From Acinetobacter sp. UBA3106 (GTDB lineage: Bacteria; Pseudomonadota; Gammaproteobacteria; Pseudomonadales; Moraxellaceae): a DNA stretch of 64,000 nucleotides. The stretch lies in the NCBI GenBank assembly GCA_002365595.1, contig DFAM01000013.1, forward strand, positions 40,560 to 104,559, read 5' to 3'. The notes beneath the pieces are model-generated. The model had not been told where the DNA came from. It saw only the letters and a list, made by a program, of their open reading frames with translations, and made no database searches. Shown here piece after piece: positions 17,572 through 26,496 of this stretch. The position numbers and the translations under genes were made by a program. Within the stretch, counting starts at the first letter, position 1; every line of letters begins with the position of its first letter.

Positions 17572-18576
17572 ATGCGTACATTAAAAATCGGGGTTTTAGC
17601 AGCGCTTATTTCAGCAACATCTGTTAGTGCACTAGCAAAAGACTTTTTAAACGTTTCCTATGATCCAACACGTGAATTGTATGAAAACTATAATAAAGAG
17701 TTTGGTGCATATTGGAAAAAGACGACAGGTCAAGAGCTTAATTTCAAACAGTCACACGGCGGTTCTGGCAAACAGGCACGTTCAGTGATTGACGGTCTGG
17801 ATGCCGATGTGGTGACTTTGGCACTTGCAGCAGATATTGATGCGATTGCTGAGAATTCAAATCTTTTGCCCAAAAACTGGCAGAAAAAATTCCCGAATAA
17901 CTCTACCCCTTATACCTCAACCATCGTGTTCCTGGTCCATAAAGGCAACCCAAAAGGCATTAAAGACTGGGGCGATCTGGTTAAACCGGGTGTAGGCATT
18001 ATTACCCCTAACCCTAAAACCTCTGGTGGTGCACGCTGGAACTACTTGGCGGCTTGGGCTTGGGCGAAACATCAGGCCGGTGGTAACGACAAAACCGCAC
18101 AAGAATTTGTGCGTCAAATTTATAAAAACACCAAAGTTCTGGATTCAGGTGCACGTGGAGCAACCACAACATTTGCTGAACGCGGCATTGGTGATGTATT
18201 ACTGGCCTGGGAAAACGAAGCTCACTTAGCCATTCGTGAACAGCCGGGTAAATTTGAAATCGTGACACCATCATTGTCTATTTTGGCTGAGCCACCGGTA
18301 GCGATTGTCGAAAAAAATGCCGAGAAAGATGGCAACCTGAATTTAGCCAAAGCTTATCTCAACTATCTGTATTCACCTGCCGGTCAAACGATTGCTGCCA
18401 ATAACTTTTATCGTCCACGCAATGCGGCGGTATTGGCAAAATATAAATCCGTATTCAAACCTTTAAAACTGGTCACAATTGATAAAGAATTTGGTGGATG
18501 GACCAAAGTTCAAAAAGCACACTTTGAAAATGGTGGCATATTTGACCAGATCGTGAAAGCCAATAGCATCAAATAA
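17572..18576 (+). CDS. sulfate ABC transporter substrate-binding protein, copy 1
   Basis: A 334-residue periplasmic protein of the Sbp/CysP family that delivers sulfate (or thiosulfate) to CysTWA. A signal peptide ends near ALAKD. The mature protein starts FLNVSYDPTRELYENYN, with the family motifs KQSHGGSGKQARSVIDGLDADVVTLAL and GGARWNYLAAWAWA. AAGGA lies 7 bases before the ATG at 17572; the longer reading from 17530 is rejected. Residues around TPYTSTIVF to KNAEK (roughly 140 in a row) are identical to copy 2, unlike the flanks. Sbp and CysP cannot be separated by eye, so no symbol is given. Confidence 0.93.
   Translation: MRTLKIGVLAALISATSVSALAKDFLNVSYDPTRELYENYNKEFGAYWKKTTGQELNFKQSHGGSGKQARSVIDGLDADVVTLALAADIDAIAENSNLLPKNWQKKFPNNSTPYTSTIVFLVHKGNPKGIKDWGDLVKPGVGIITPNPKTSGGARWNYLAAWAWAKHQAGGNDKTAQEFVRQIYKNTKVLDSGARGATTTFAERGIGDVLLAWENEAHLAIREQPGKFEIVTPSLSILAEPPVAIVEKNAEKDGNLNLAKAYLNYLYSPAGQTIAANNFYRPRNAAVLAKYKSVFKPLKLVTIDKEFGGWTKVQKAHFENGGIFDQIVKANSIK
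17909..18327 (+). repeat. gene-conversion-like tract, copy 1 (partner at 19101-19519)
   Basis: These 419 bases align without gaps to 19101-19519 at offset 1192 and encode the same protein sequence. The first 97 bases (17909-18005) are identical, as are 89 bases at 18055-18143, with scattered silent differences elsewhere. Outside the tract the two genes differ at many codons and residues. Confidence 0.85.
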
Positions 18577-18595
18577 TTTCAGTTAATTCATCACA

Positions 18596-18623
18596 GCATC
18601 AGTTTTATTCATAAGACTGATGC
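18596..18623 (+). other. inverted repeat after the first sulfate-binding protein gene
   Basis: GCATCAGT and ACTGATGC form an 8-bp stem with a 12-base loop, 20 bases after the stop. There is no T-run, so it is not a classical terminator. It could be a partial terminator or a 3' processing stop between two separately tuned genes. Confidence 0.4.
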
Positions 18624-18650
18624 GAGGATGATAAATCCAACCTTGTTTAT

Positions 18651-18712
18651 CTTTTTTATTCATATTAAATTCGTTTTTTATTATTTTTTATGCATAAAGA
18701 ATGGCGTTATTC
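18651..18712 (+). promoter_or_regulatory. duplicated upstream region of the second sulfate-binding protein gene (candidate CysB operator/promoter)
   Basis: This is the second copy of the block at 17462-17525. It shares CTTTTTTATTCATAT and the TTATTATTTTTT run, with a few substitutions and an offset of 1189. Its presence implies that copy 2 has its own promoter. Confidence 0.5.
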
Positions 18713-18754
18713 TCTGTCCATGTCATGAAACATATTAAGAATATTGAGGTCCGC

Positions 18755-19768
18755 ATGAGCATTTCAGCAAAATTGAAACTTGGGGTTTTAGCCGCAGTAG
18801 TATCGACCATTTCTTTGGGTGCTGCAGCAAAAGATTTTCTCAATGTATCTTATGACCCGACACGTGAACTGTATGAAGACGTGAACAAAGATTTCAGTAA
18901 ATACTGGCAAAGCCGTACTGGACAAAAAATTAACTTCAAACAGTCTCATGGCGGTTCAGGCAAACAAGCACGTGCGGTTATTGATGGCCTGGATGCAGAT
19001 GTCGTGACTTTGGCGCTTTCTGCCGACATTGACGTGATTCAGCAAAAAACCAAACTTTTGCCAGCCGACTGGCAAAAGAAACTACCACATAACTCAACAC
19101 CTTATACCTCAACCATCGTGTTCCTGGTCCATAAAGGCAACCCAAAAGGCATTAAAGACTGGGGCGATCTGGTTAAACCGGGTGTAGGCATTATTACTCC
19201 TAACCCTAAAACCTCTGGTGGCGCACGTTGGAACTATTTAGCTGCATGGGCTTGGGCGAAACATCAGGCCGGTGGTAACGACAAAACCGCACAAGAATTT
19301 GTGCGTCAAATTTATAAAAACACCAAAGTTCTGGACTCAGGTGCACGCGGTGCAACCACAACATTTGCTGAACGCGGCATTGGTGATGTATTGCTGGCAT
19401 GGGAAAACGAAGCTCACTTAGCCATTCGTGAACAGCCGGGTAAATTTGAGATTGTAACGCCATCATTGTCTATTTTGGCTGAGCCACCGGTGGCGATTGT
19501 GGAAAAGAATGCCGAGAAAAAAGGCAATAAATACCTGGCTCAAGGCTACTTAAACTTCCTTTACTCGCCACGCGGCCAGCAAATCGCTGCTGAAAACTTC
19601 TACCGTCCACGCAATCAGAAAACACTGGCGCAATACAGCAAGGTATTTAAGCCACTAAAACTGGTCACGATTGATCAGGAATTTGGTGGCTGGAGCAAAG
19701 TTCAAAAAGCACACTTTGAAAATGGCGGCGTATTTGACCAGATCGTAAAAGCCAATAGTGCTAAATAA
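18755..19768 (+). CDS. sulfate ABC transporter substrate-binding protein, copy 2
   Basis: A 337-residue paralogue of the preceding gene with its own signal peptide (MSISAKLKLGVLAAVVSTISLGAAAKD). It has the same mature start, FLNVSYDPTRELYED, and the same KQSHGGSGKQAR and GGARWNYLAAWAWA motifs. The ATG at 18755 follows GAGGT by 4 bases; an in-frame reading from 18701 adds an unlikely leader. The central 140 or so residues are identical to copy 1 while the first and last thirds differ, so the pair either had a recent recombination or is held identical by selection. The two may differ in ligand (sulfate versus thiosulfate), but the sequence does not decide this. Confidence 0.93.
   Translation: MSISAKLKLGVLAAVVSTISLGAAAKDFLNVSYDPTRELYEDVNKDFSKYWQSRTGQKINFKQSHGGSGKQARAVIDGLDADVVTLALSADIDVIQQKTKLLPADWQKKLPHNSTPYTSTIVFLVHKGNPKGIKDWGDLVKPGVGIITPNPKTSGGARWNYLAAWAWAKHQAGGNDKTAQEFVRQIYKNTKVLDSGARGATTTFAERGIGDVLLAWENEAHLAIREQPGKFEIVTPSLSILAEPPVAIVEKNAEKKGNKYLAQGYLNFLYSPRGQQIAAENFYRPRNQKTLAQYSKVFKPLKLVTIDQEFGGWSKVQKAHFENGGVFDQIVKANSAK
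19101..19519 (+). repeat. gene-conversion-like tract, copy 2 (partner at 17909-18327)
   Basis: This is the partner of the tract in the first sulfate-binding protein gene, at a constant offset of 1192 with no gaps. The edges are sharp: similarity drops just before CTTATACCTC and just after GCCGAGAAA in both genes. Confidence 0.85.
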
Positions 19769-19795
19769 TCGCATTCGATAGACAGGAGCATCGAC

Positions 19796-20401
19796 ATGAT
19801 ACATACCGTAATTGTTCCAGGCGTAGGGGGTAGTGAAGCTGCTCACTGGCAGTCATGGCTACAACGACAACTCATGTCATGCTCCCGTGTGCAACAACAG
19901 GACTGGAACACGCCTGTGTTACAAAAATGGATTGCGGAATTTGTAAATACCGTAGCGCCCATTCAGGGCAATATCCAGATTGTCGCGCATAGTTTTGGTT
20001 GTTTAACCACTGTGGCAGCACTGGCTCAGCATCCGGAACTCAATCAAAAAATTAAGAATTTGATTTTGGTTGCCCCGGCCAATCCTGCCCGTTTTGGCGA
20101 AGCTGGCTTTGCACGTGATAGCCAGCAAGATTATCAACACTATTTTCATCAGCTTAAAATTGCTGTGCCAACCACGTTACTGATTAGTGAAAATGATCCC
20201 TGGTTAAATTTTGAAGATGCCTTGCAACTTGCGCAAGCGTGGAAGCTGAATCCAATTAATTTGGGACAAGTGGGGCATATCAATGTCGCTTCCGGTTTTG
20301 GTCCGTTTCCTGAAATTTATGATTATCTGATTTCAGAAAATGTATTGCACCATATCAATTTTACTGATGAGAACAAGTGCTTTTTTAAATTTGCAATTTG
20401 A
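19796..20401 (+). CDS. RBBP9/YdeN-type serine alpha/beta-hydrolase
   Basis: A 201-residue small hydrolase. The N-terminal VIVPGVGGSEAAHWQSWL is the RBBP9/YdeN-family opening with the oxyanion loop. The nucleophile is the Ser in VAHSFGCL, the acid is probably the Asp in ISENDPWLNF, and the base is the His in VGHINVASGFGPF. AGGAG lies 8 bases before the ATG, and the gene starts 28 bases after the second sulfate-binding protein gene, so it probably rides on that transcript. Members of this group are often found beside sulfur-uptake genes in Acinetobacter-like genomes in my recollection, but the substrate is unknown. Confidence 0.82.
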   Translation: MIHTVIVPGVGGSEAAHWQSWLQRQLMSCSRVQQQDWNTPVLQKWIAEFVNTVAPIQGNIQIVAHSFGCLTTVAALAQHPELNQKIKNLILVAPANPARFGEAGFARDSQQDYQHYFHQLKIAVPTTLLISENDPWLNFEDALQLAQAWKLNPINLGQVGHINVASGFGPFPEIYDYLISENVLHHINFTDENKCFFKFAI

Positions 20402-20484
20402 AGTCTGCAAATTATGCTTGTGCCGATTTAAACTTTTATTTTCGCTGACTTAATTGGTCAGCATCGCTCTTTTCAGGAGTCATC

Positions 20485-21318
20485 ATGTCGCAGCGATCCC
20501 GAGTGCTGCCAGGATTTGGTCTTTCTCTAGGCTTTACCCTAGCGTATTTGTCATTAATTGTTCTTATTCCACTGTCTGCGGTATTTATTAAATCGCTAGG
20601 TATAGGCTGGGACGGTTTATGGGAAATTTTGAGTTCAGAACGTATCTTAAAATCTTTGCAATTAAGTTTTAGCGCTGCCCTAATTGCAGCCTTAATCAAT
20701 GTCGTGTTTGGCTTGTTACTGGCATGGTGTTTGGTGCGTTATAGTTTTCCCGGTAAACGCATTATCGATGCTTTGGTGGACTTACCCTTTGCCCTGCCAA
20801 CAGCTGTGGCCGGTATTGCCCTAACATCATTATATGCACCAACTGGCTGGATCGGTCAGTATCTGGAACCCCTCGGTATTAAAGTGGCCTATACCCCGAT
20901 CGGGATTACGCTTGCACTGATTTTTATTGGTATTCCATTTGTAGTGCGTACCGTACAGCCAGTACTCAGCGATCTGGAAACTGAACTGGAAGAAGCCGCA
21001 TCTGCGCTGGGCGCAAACCGTTTTCAGATTGTGACCAAAATTATTTTACCGATTCTTTTCCCTGCACTATTGACCGGTTTTGCCTTGGCCTTTGCACGTG
21101 GTGTTGGTGAATACGGTTCGGTAATCTTTATTGCCGGTAACCAGCCTTTTGAAACTGAAATTGCACCACTGATGATTATTTCTCGTCTGGAAGAATATGA
21201 TTACGCCGGTGCGACCACCATTGCAGTCGTCATGCTGGTACTGTCATTTGCGATTTTATTCCTGATTAACTTGCTACAAGCATGGGCAAGCCGTCGTACA
21301 GGGAGAACAGCACGATGA
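20485..21318 (+). CDS. cysT: sulfate/thiosulfate ABC transporter permease CysT
   Basis: A 277-residue inner-membrane permease with about six transmembrane helices. The ABC-permease EAA loop is clear: EEAASALGANRFQIVTKIILPILFPALLTG. The opening VLPGFGLSLGFTLAYLSLIVLIPL matches CysT/CysU. AGGAG lies 7 bases before the start. The stop overlaps the cysW start (ATGA at 21315-21318), so the two permease subunits are made in step. Together with CysW, CysA and the binding proteins it forms a complete sulfate importer. Confidence 0.95.
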   Translation: MSQRSRVLPGFGLSLGFTLAYLSLIVLIPLSAVFIKSLGIGWDGLWEILSSERILKSLQLSFSAALIAALINVVFGLLLAWCLVRYSFPGKRIIDALVDLPFALPTAVAGIALTSLYAPTGWIGQYLEPLGIKVAYTPIGITLALIFIGIPFVVRTVQPVLSDLETELEEAASALGANRFQIVTKIILPILFPALLTGFALAFARGVGEYGSVIFIAGNQPFETEIAPLMIISRLEEYDYAGATTIAVVMLVLSFAILFLINLLQAWASRRTGRTAR

Positions 21319-22208
21319 GTTTAATCACCAATAGCAATGCTTTAGCCGAGAAATTACAGTCCCGTGATGCAACGCGTGAACCAGTCTGGGTTCGCTATTT
21401 ATTGCTTACGATTGCGATGATTTTCTTTTTAAGCTGCCTGATTCTGCCTTTAATCCTGGTTTTCGTTGAAGCATTTAAACAAGGTGTCGGGGTTTATTTT
21501 CAGGCGCTGGTCCATCCAGACACCTTGTCTGCAGTGAAACTGACTTTACTGACTGCCGTGATTGCCGTGCCTTTAAACGTGGTGTTTGGTGTAGCAGCCG
21601 CATGGTCGGTAGCGAAGTTTAATTTCCGTGGCAAATCCATTCTGACCACTATTATTGATTTACCTTTCTCGGTTTCACCTGTCATCGCAGGTATGATGCT
21701 GGTGCTGATTTTCGGTACCCAAGGCTGGCTTGGCGGCTGGCTGATGGACAATGACATTAAAATTTTATATGCCGTTCCTGCCATTGTGCTGGCAACCGTG
21801 TTTATTACTGTGCCTTTTGTGGCGCGTGAACTGATTCCGTTGATGGAAGCACAAGGCACAGAGGAAGAAGAAGCTGCGATTGTCCTAGGTGCTTCAGGCT
21901 GGCAAACCTTCTGGAAAGTCACCTTACCCAATATTAAATGGGGTCTGATTTACGGTGTGATTCTGTGTAATGCCCGTGCCATGGGTGAATTCGGTGCAGT
22001 ATCGGTGGTGTCTGGTCACATTCGTGGTGAAACCAATACCCTGCCGCTACATGTTGAAATCCTTTACAACGAATATACCTTTAGTGCAGCGTTTGCGGTG
22101 TCATCGCTTCTGGCTTTACTTGCAATTGTGACCCTGATCTTGAAAACATGGGTAGAAGTGCGCCAGGAAAAACAAAACAAACGTAATGACGATTCAACAG
22201 TTTCTTAA
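21315..22208 (+). CDS. cysW: sulfate/thiosulfate ABC transporter permease CysW
   Basis: A 297-residue second permease subunit with six predicted membrane segments. Its EAA loop is EEEEAAIVLGASGWQTFWKVTLPNIKWGLIYG, and ARAMGEFGAVSVVSG is the conserved CysW C-terminal part. I chose the ATG at 21315 because GGAGAA lies 8 bases before it and it creates an ATGA overlap with cysT; the ATG at 21282 would give 11 extra residues inside cysT without a ribosome site. cysA follows after 11 bases. Confidence 0.95.
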   Translation: MSLITNSNALAEKLQSRDATREPVWVRYLLLTIAMIFFLSCLILPLILVFVEAFKQGVGVYFQALVHPDTLSAVKLTLLTAVIAVPLNVVFGVAAAWSVAKFNFRGKSILTTIIDLPFSVSPVIAGMMLVLIFGTQGWLGGWLMDNDIKILYAVPAIVLATVFITVPFVARELIPLMEAQGTEEEEAAIVLGASGWQTFWKVTLPNIKWGLIYGVILCNARAMGEFGAVSVVSGHIRGETNTLPLHVEILYNEYTFSAAFAVSSLLALLAIVTLILKTWVEVRQEKQNKRNDDSTVS

Positions 22209-22219
22209 GGAATGACATC

Positions 22220-23281
22220 ATGAGTATTCAAGTTAAAAATATTGAAAAACACTTTGGTGCATTCCATGCACTTAAAAACATTTCACTAAATTTTCCAGAT
22301 GGTCAGCTGGTGGCATTACTCGGTCCATCTGGCTGTGGCAAAACCACACTGCTGCGTATTATTGCAGGGCTGGAATCAGCCGATGGCGGTCAAGTCATTC
22401 TAGAAGGCGAAGATGCAACAGATGTGCATGTGCGTGAACGTGAAGTCGGCTTTGTATTCCAGCATTATGCCTTGTTCCGTCATATGACTGTATTTGACAA
22501 TATTGCTTTTGGTCTGCGGGTTCGTCCGCGCAAAACCCGTCCATCAGAAGCTGAAATTAAAAAACGTGTCACCCGTTTGCTTGATCTGGTTCAGTTGGGC
22601 TTTTTGGCGGACCGTTATCCTGCGCAACTCTCTGGTGGTCAACGTCAGCGTATTGCCTTGGCACGTGCTTTAGCCGTTGAACCTCGCGTATTACTGCTCG
22701 ATGAACCGTTTGGCGCACTTGATGCCAAAGTGCGTAAAGAACTACGCCGCTGGTTACGTACCCTGCATGATGAATTGCACATTACTTCTATTTTTGTAAC
22801 CCATGATCAAGAAGAAGCTTTAGAAGTGGCTGACCAGATCGTGGTGATGAATAAAGGCAATGTTGAACAGATTGGTTCACCTCGTGAAGTGTATGAAAAA
22901 CCGGCAACGCCGTTCGTATTCGACTTCCTCGGTCAAGCCAACCGTTTTGAAGGGCAAAACCAGCAAGGCATCATTCAGATTGGGGATGACCGTCTGCAAC
23001 TGCCACAGGTGAAAAATGCTCCGCAAGGGAATGTGATTGCCTTTGCCCGTCCAAATGAACTGCGTATTCATGCAACACCACAGGAAAATGCCATTCAGGC
23101 CACTTTCCTGCGCGAAATCTGGATTGCCGGTAAAGTTCTGGCTGAACTTCAAGATCGTCAAGGCAATTTAATTGAAATTTCGCTTAACTCGGACGAAGCG
23201 AAACTACACCAATTCAAACCAAATCAAACCGTGTGGTTAAGTCCAACAGCATTGCATCTGTTTGCAAACGATGTCGCTTAA
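22220..23281 (+). CDS. cysA: sulfate/thiosulfate ABC transporter ATP-binding protein CysA
   Basis: A 353-residue ATPase that powers sulfate import. Walker A GPSGCGKTT is at residues 35-43, the Q-loop at FVFQHYALFRHM, the signature LSGGQRQR near 136, Walker B VLLLDEPFGALD near 155 and the switch His in VTHDQEEA. The C-terminal TOBE-like regulatory domain (about residues 240-350) is present and has the FLGQANRFEG start typical of CysA. AAGGAA is 8 bases before the ATG. It is the last structural gene of the cysTWA run; the regulator gene follows. Confidence 0.96.
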   Translation: MSIQVKNIEKHFGAFHALKNISLNFPDGQLVALLGPSGCGKTTLLRIIAGLESADGGQVILEGEDATDVHVREREVGFVFQHYALFRHMTVFDNIAFGLRVRPRKTRPSEAEIKKRVTRLLDLVQLGFLADRYPAQLSGGQRQRIALARALAVEPRVLLLDEPFGALDAKVRKELRRWLRTLHDELHITSIFVTHDQEEALEVADQIVVMNKGNVEQIGSPREVYEKPATPFVFDFLGQANRFEGQNQQGIIQIGDDRLQLPQVKNAPQGNVIAFARPNELRIHATPQENAIQATFLREIWIAGKVLAELQDRQGNLIEISLNSDEAKLHQFKPNQTVWLSPTALHLFANDVA

Positions 23282-23334
23282 TAACAAATAGATGGGGCAA
23301 AAACAGCCCCATCCTCTTTAGGGTAAACAGCATT

Positions 23335-24258
23335 ATGAATTTCCAACAATTAAGAATTATTCGAGAAACCGTTAGACAAAACTTTAATTTAACCGAAGCT
23401 TCGGCAGCACTTTACACCTCACAATCAGGGGTGAGTAAACACATCAAAGATTTAGAAGATGAACTGGGGGTACAGCTGTTTATCCGTAAAGGTAAACGTT
23501 TATTGGGCTTGACTGAACCGGGTCAGTCTTTACTCGGTATTGTTGAGCGCATGCTGGTCGATGCAGACAATATTAAACGTCTGGCAGATGACTTTAACCG
23601 CGTTGATGAAGGTACCTTGACCATTGCCACCACACATACCCAGGCGCGTTATGTGTTGCCGCCCATTGTGAACCAGTTTAAAAAAGAATTTCCGAAAGTT
23701 CACTTGATTTTGCAACAGGCGAGCCCGGTTGAAATTACCGAAATGTTGCTTCAGGGTGAAGCGGATATTGGCATTGCGACCGAATCCCTCACCACAGAAG
23801 AAAATCTGGCCAGTGTGCCTTACTACAACTGGCAGCACAGTATTATTACACCGAAAGACCATGCGCTTGCCCACAAAGCAGACATCACGCTGGAAGACTT
23901 GGCGCAATATCCGATTATTACCTACCATGGCGGTTTCACAGGTCGTTCTAAAATTGACAAAGCCTTTGAAGATGCAGGTATTGATGTCGATATTGTCATG
24001 TCAGCACTGGATGCCGATGTCATCAAAACCTATGTCGAACTGAACATGGGGGTCGGTATAGTCAATAATGTTGCCTATGATGCTGAACGTGACTATCGTT
24101 TAAAGCAAATTCCAACTGATATCTTTGGTGTAAATACCACCTGGATTGCGGTGCGCAAAGGTCATTTGCTACGCGGTTATGGTTATGAGTTTATTTCACT
24201 GTGCTCGCCAGAAGCTGACATTAAAGCACTGAAAAAAGTGGCTTATCCAGAAGACTAA
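23335..24258 (+). CDS. cysB: CysB-family LysR transcriptional regulator
   Basis: A 307-residue LysR-type regulator. The N-terminal HTH covers FQQLRIIRETVRQNFNLTEASAALYTSQSGVSKHIKDLEDELG. The effector domain has the CysB/Cbl hallmarks TIATTHTQARYVLP, GEADIGIATE, GGFTGRSKIDKAF and SALDADVIKTYVELNMGVGI, which bind N-acetylserine or sulfate-type anions in CysB. I chose the ATG at 23335; the frame is open upstream into cysA but that would add an unrelated leader. Its position after cysA suggests it controls the two sulfate-binding protein genes and cysTWA. CysB versus Cbl cannot be settled by eye. Confidence 0.9.
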   Translation: MNFQQLRIIRETVRQNFNLTEASAALYTSQSGVSKHIKDLEDELGVQLFIRKGKRLLGLTEPGQSLLGIVERMLVDADNIKRLADDFNRVDEGTLTIATTHTQARYVLPPIVNQFKKEFPKVHLILQQASPVEITEMLLQGEADIGIATESLTTEENLASVPYYNWQHSIITPKDHALAHKADITLEDLAQYPIITYHGGFTGRSKIDKAFEDAGIDVDIVMSALDADVIKTYVELNMGVGIVNNVAYDAERDYRLKQIPTDIFGVNTTWIAVRKGHLLRGYGYEFISLCSPEADIKALKKVAYPED

Positions 24259-24280
24259 TTATTCCATTTTTTCTAAAATC

Positions 24281-24307
24281 AGGGATATAAAAATATCCCT
24301 TTTTTTA
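24281..24307 (+). terminator. rho-independent terminator after cysB
   Basis: An 8-bp perfect stem AGGGATAT / ATATCCCT with loop AAAA is followed by seven Ts. It closes the sulfate-uptake locus. Confidence 0.88.
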
Positions 24308-24489
24308 TTGATATTTTTACGCAACCTAATTCAAAACAATCATTTAAATATCAAAAACTTCAAACAACACTTGCCGATTATGCCTAAAATCAAATAAAGT
24401 AAAACATTGGATAAAAAACATTCAATTTCATGTTTATATTTATACTTTTTACAGACATTGAATCATTAAAAAATTAATTGAGGGTATCT

Positions 24490-25686
24490 ATGAAAGCTAC
24501 GGCATTCGGCATCAGTCTTGGTATTTTCATGCCTGGCTACCTCTATGCTGCGGCACTGGAAACCTCTAACCAGTCCATCGCATCTTTTTTACAACCCGAT
24601 CATTATGCCGAGTTCTCAACAGCCATTATAAAAGCCAAAATTTCTGGCAAAACCTATCGACCAGACCCGAATAACCCATCCACATCTAGTGAAATTTCGA
24701 CCCACAATTTTGCCAACACCTTTTATGTTTCGAATCTCGCATTAAAATTACAAGTACACCCGAATTGGTCTTTTGGGCTGATTTACGATCAACCTTTTGG
24801 TACAGATATCGGCTACGCTTTAGAACCGATTAACACCAGTCCTGCCGATTTAGTCAATGCTGTAGATTTTGAATTGAATACCCATAATTTAACCGCCCTG
24901 TTCGGTTATCAGCCTAATCCATCCTGGAATTTGTACACAGGATTAAGCTATCAAACCCTGGACACTCAGCTGAAAATTTCAGGACAATCTATGGGAATAC
25001 TGGCCGATTATGTTGCAGATACCGATCAAGATTCAGGCCTAGGCTGGTTAACCGGAATCAGCTATCAAATACCGGAATATGCCCTAAAAACCTCACTCAC
25101 CTATCGTTCTAAAATTCGACATCAACCGCAATTTTATGAACAAACTTTTTCTACTCCTGCAATTCCGGCCTTGAATTTAAGCTTTAAACAGCCTATCAAC
25201 ATCGAAACCCCTCAGTCCCTGAACTTCGAGTTTCAATCGGGAATCACTCCGCGTAATCTGCTCTATACTTCATTACGTTGGGTGAATTGGGAAAAATTTA
25301 AAATGATTTCTCCCCTAATGAGTTCAAGTGCACCTACATCGGTCAATTTGGTGGATTATCAAAAAAATCAGCTTTCTGCAACCTTGGGACTGGCCCATAT
25401 ATTCAATGAGCAATGGACCGGAGCTCTAGATATAGGACTGGATTCAGGTATTGGCAATCCAGCTTCCACTTTAAGTCCTTCGGATGATTACTATAGTCTG
25501 GGTGTCGGTGGTTTTTATAATCTGAACTCTAATTTATTTATTGCCGCGGGGATTAAATATTTTAGCCTTAACAAAGCCAAAGTTGAGCAGGATCAAGATG
25601 GTTCAGGCAGTTTATTTGGTGTGTTGTCTTCACTAGACAATAACCGGGCGGTTGCCTATGGATTCAAGATGGGTTATCGCTTTTAA
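24490..25686 (+). CDS. FadL/OmpP1-family outer-membrane transport protein
   Basis: A 398-residue exported beta-barrel. The signal peptide runs to about YLYAAALE. Many alternating-strand segments with aromatic girdles follow (WSFGLIYDQPFGTDIGY, YSLGVGGFYNLNSNLFIAAGIKYF) and the protein ends in Phe (MGYRF), the usual BAM signal. FadL-type channels take up long-chain fatty acids or other hydrophobic compounds. The ATG at 24490 follows GAGGG by 6 bases; the TTG at 24478 is rejected. It is a single gene preceded by about 180 A/T-rich bases with no boxes I can defend. Confidence 0.85.
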   Translation: MKATAFGISLGIFMPGYLYAAALETSNQSIASFLQPDHYAEFSTAIIKAKISGKTYRPDPNNPSTSSEISTHNFANTFYVSNLALKLQVHPNWSFGLIYDQPFGTDIGYALEPINTSPADLVNAVDFELNTHNLTALFGYQPNPSWNLYTGLSYQTLDTQLKISGQSMGILADYVADTDQDSGLGWLTGISYQIPEYALKTSLTYRSKIRHQPQFYEQTFSTPAIPALNLSFKQPINIETPQSLNFEFQSGITPRNLLYTSLRWVNWEKFKMISPLMSSSAPTSVNLVDYQKNQLSATLGLAHIFNEQWTGALDIGLDSGIGNPASTLSPSDDYYSLGVGGFYNLNSNLFIAAGIKYFSLNKAKVEQDQDGSGSLFGVLSSLDNNRAVAYGFKMGYRF

Positions 25687-25728
25687 CTCAAAATAGTTTA
25701 AGTTTAAATAGCTTAATTTTGGAAAAAT

Positions 25729-25754
25729 AAAAAACGAGCCGAAGCTCGTTTTTT
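25729..25754. terminator. bidirectional terminator between two outer-membrane protein genes
   Basis: A perfect 11-bp stem AAAAAACGAGC / GCTCGTTTTTT with loop CGAA sits between convergent genes. Confidence 0.9.
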
Positions 25755-25767
25755 ATTGCCTGAAAGA

Positions 25768-26496
25768 TTAGAAGCGGAAACTTACACCCAGTTTAGCAAC
25801 TGGTAGCCACTCGTATTTATTGTCATTTTCAATATCACGCTCTTCTTGCTCAACTGCAGAGATAAAATCTACCCCTGGTTGCGTAGTTACAGCAGTACCA
25901 GTCGCAGTTAAATTAGCTTGTGGGTTACCGTTGTAATAAGCACCGATTTCACCAAATACCCCCCAACGATTGGTAATTGCTGGTGAGAAACCGATACCTA
26001 CATATGGAGCCAAATTGTTTTTATACGATAATTGACCACTGATATTTGCTCCACCAGTGCCAGCTACGAAGTCCGTACCGTTCACTGTGAATCCTTCAGA
26101 AGCACCTACACGACGTTGGATATCGTAATCGTTATCAATATAACCGACACCAGCAGCCATATAGAACCAGTTTGCCCAAGGACGGATTTCAGCGTTTAAA
26201 TAGGTTAGATTGTTTTCCATATCTAAATCATATTCTGATCCATTAATAGATAGATCATCCGACCAAGAAATATCACCGCCGTTATAACCTAAAGTTACAC
26301 CAACATACGGATTGGCACTCCAAGAAATAGCACCACCATAACCTGTTGTACCAACCTCAGCACGAACTGAGCCTGGTTTAAAGAAAGAGAATTCAGCAAC
26401 GCCATCATTCGTTACTATTGTTTCATCTGCTGCCATAACAGAGCTAGCTGCTGTAGCTAATACAGAAATCGCCAAAATTTTATGTAAAGTTTTCAT
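25768..26496 (-). CDS. small outer-membrane beta-barrel protein
   Basis: A 242-residue exported protein with signal MKTLHKILAISVLATAASSVMAAD. The mature part has an alternating strand pattern (YGGAISWSANPYVGVTLGYNGG, LTYLNAEIRPWANWFYMAAGVGY, APYVGIGFSPAITNRWGVFGEIGAYY) and ends KLGVSFRF, a C-terminal Phe for barrel assembly. This suggests an 8- to 10-stranded OmpW/OmpA-like barrel with extended acidic loops, one being EQEERDIENDNKYE. GGAG lies 7 bases before the ATG at 26496; the longer reading to 26532 is rejected. I cannot name the family with certainty and the function is unknown. Confidence 0.8.
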   Translation of the reverse strand: MKTLHKILAISVLATAASSVMAADETIVTNDGVAEFSFFKPGSVRAEVGTTGYGGAISWSANPYVGVTLGYNGGDISWSDDLSINGSEYDLDMENNLTYLNAEIRPWANWFYMAAGVGYIDNDYDIQRRVGASEGFTVNGTDFVAGTGGANISGQLSYKNNLAPYVGIGFSPAITNRWGVFGEIGAYYNGNPQANLTATGTAVTTQPGVDFISAVEQEERDIENDNKYEWLPVAKLGVSFRF

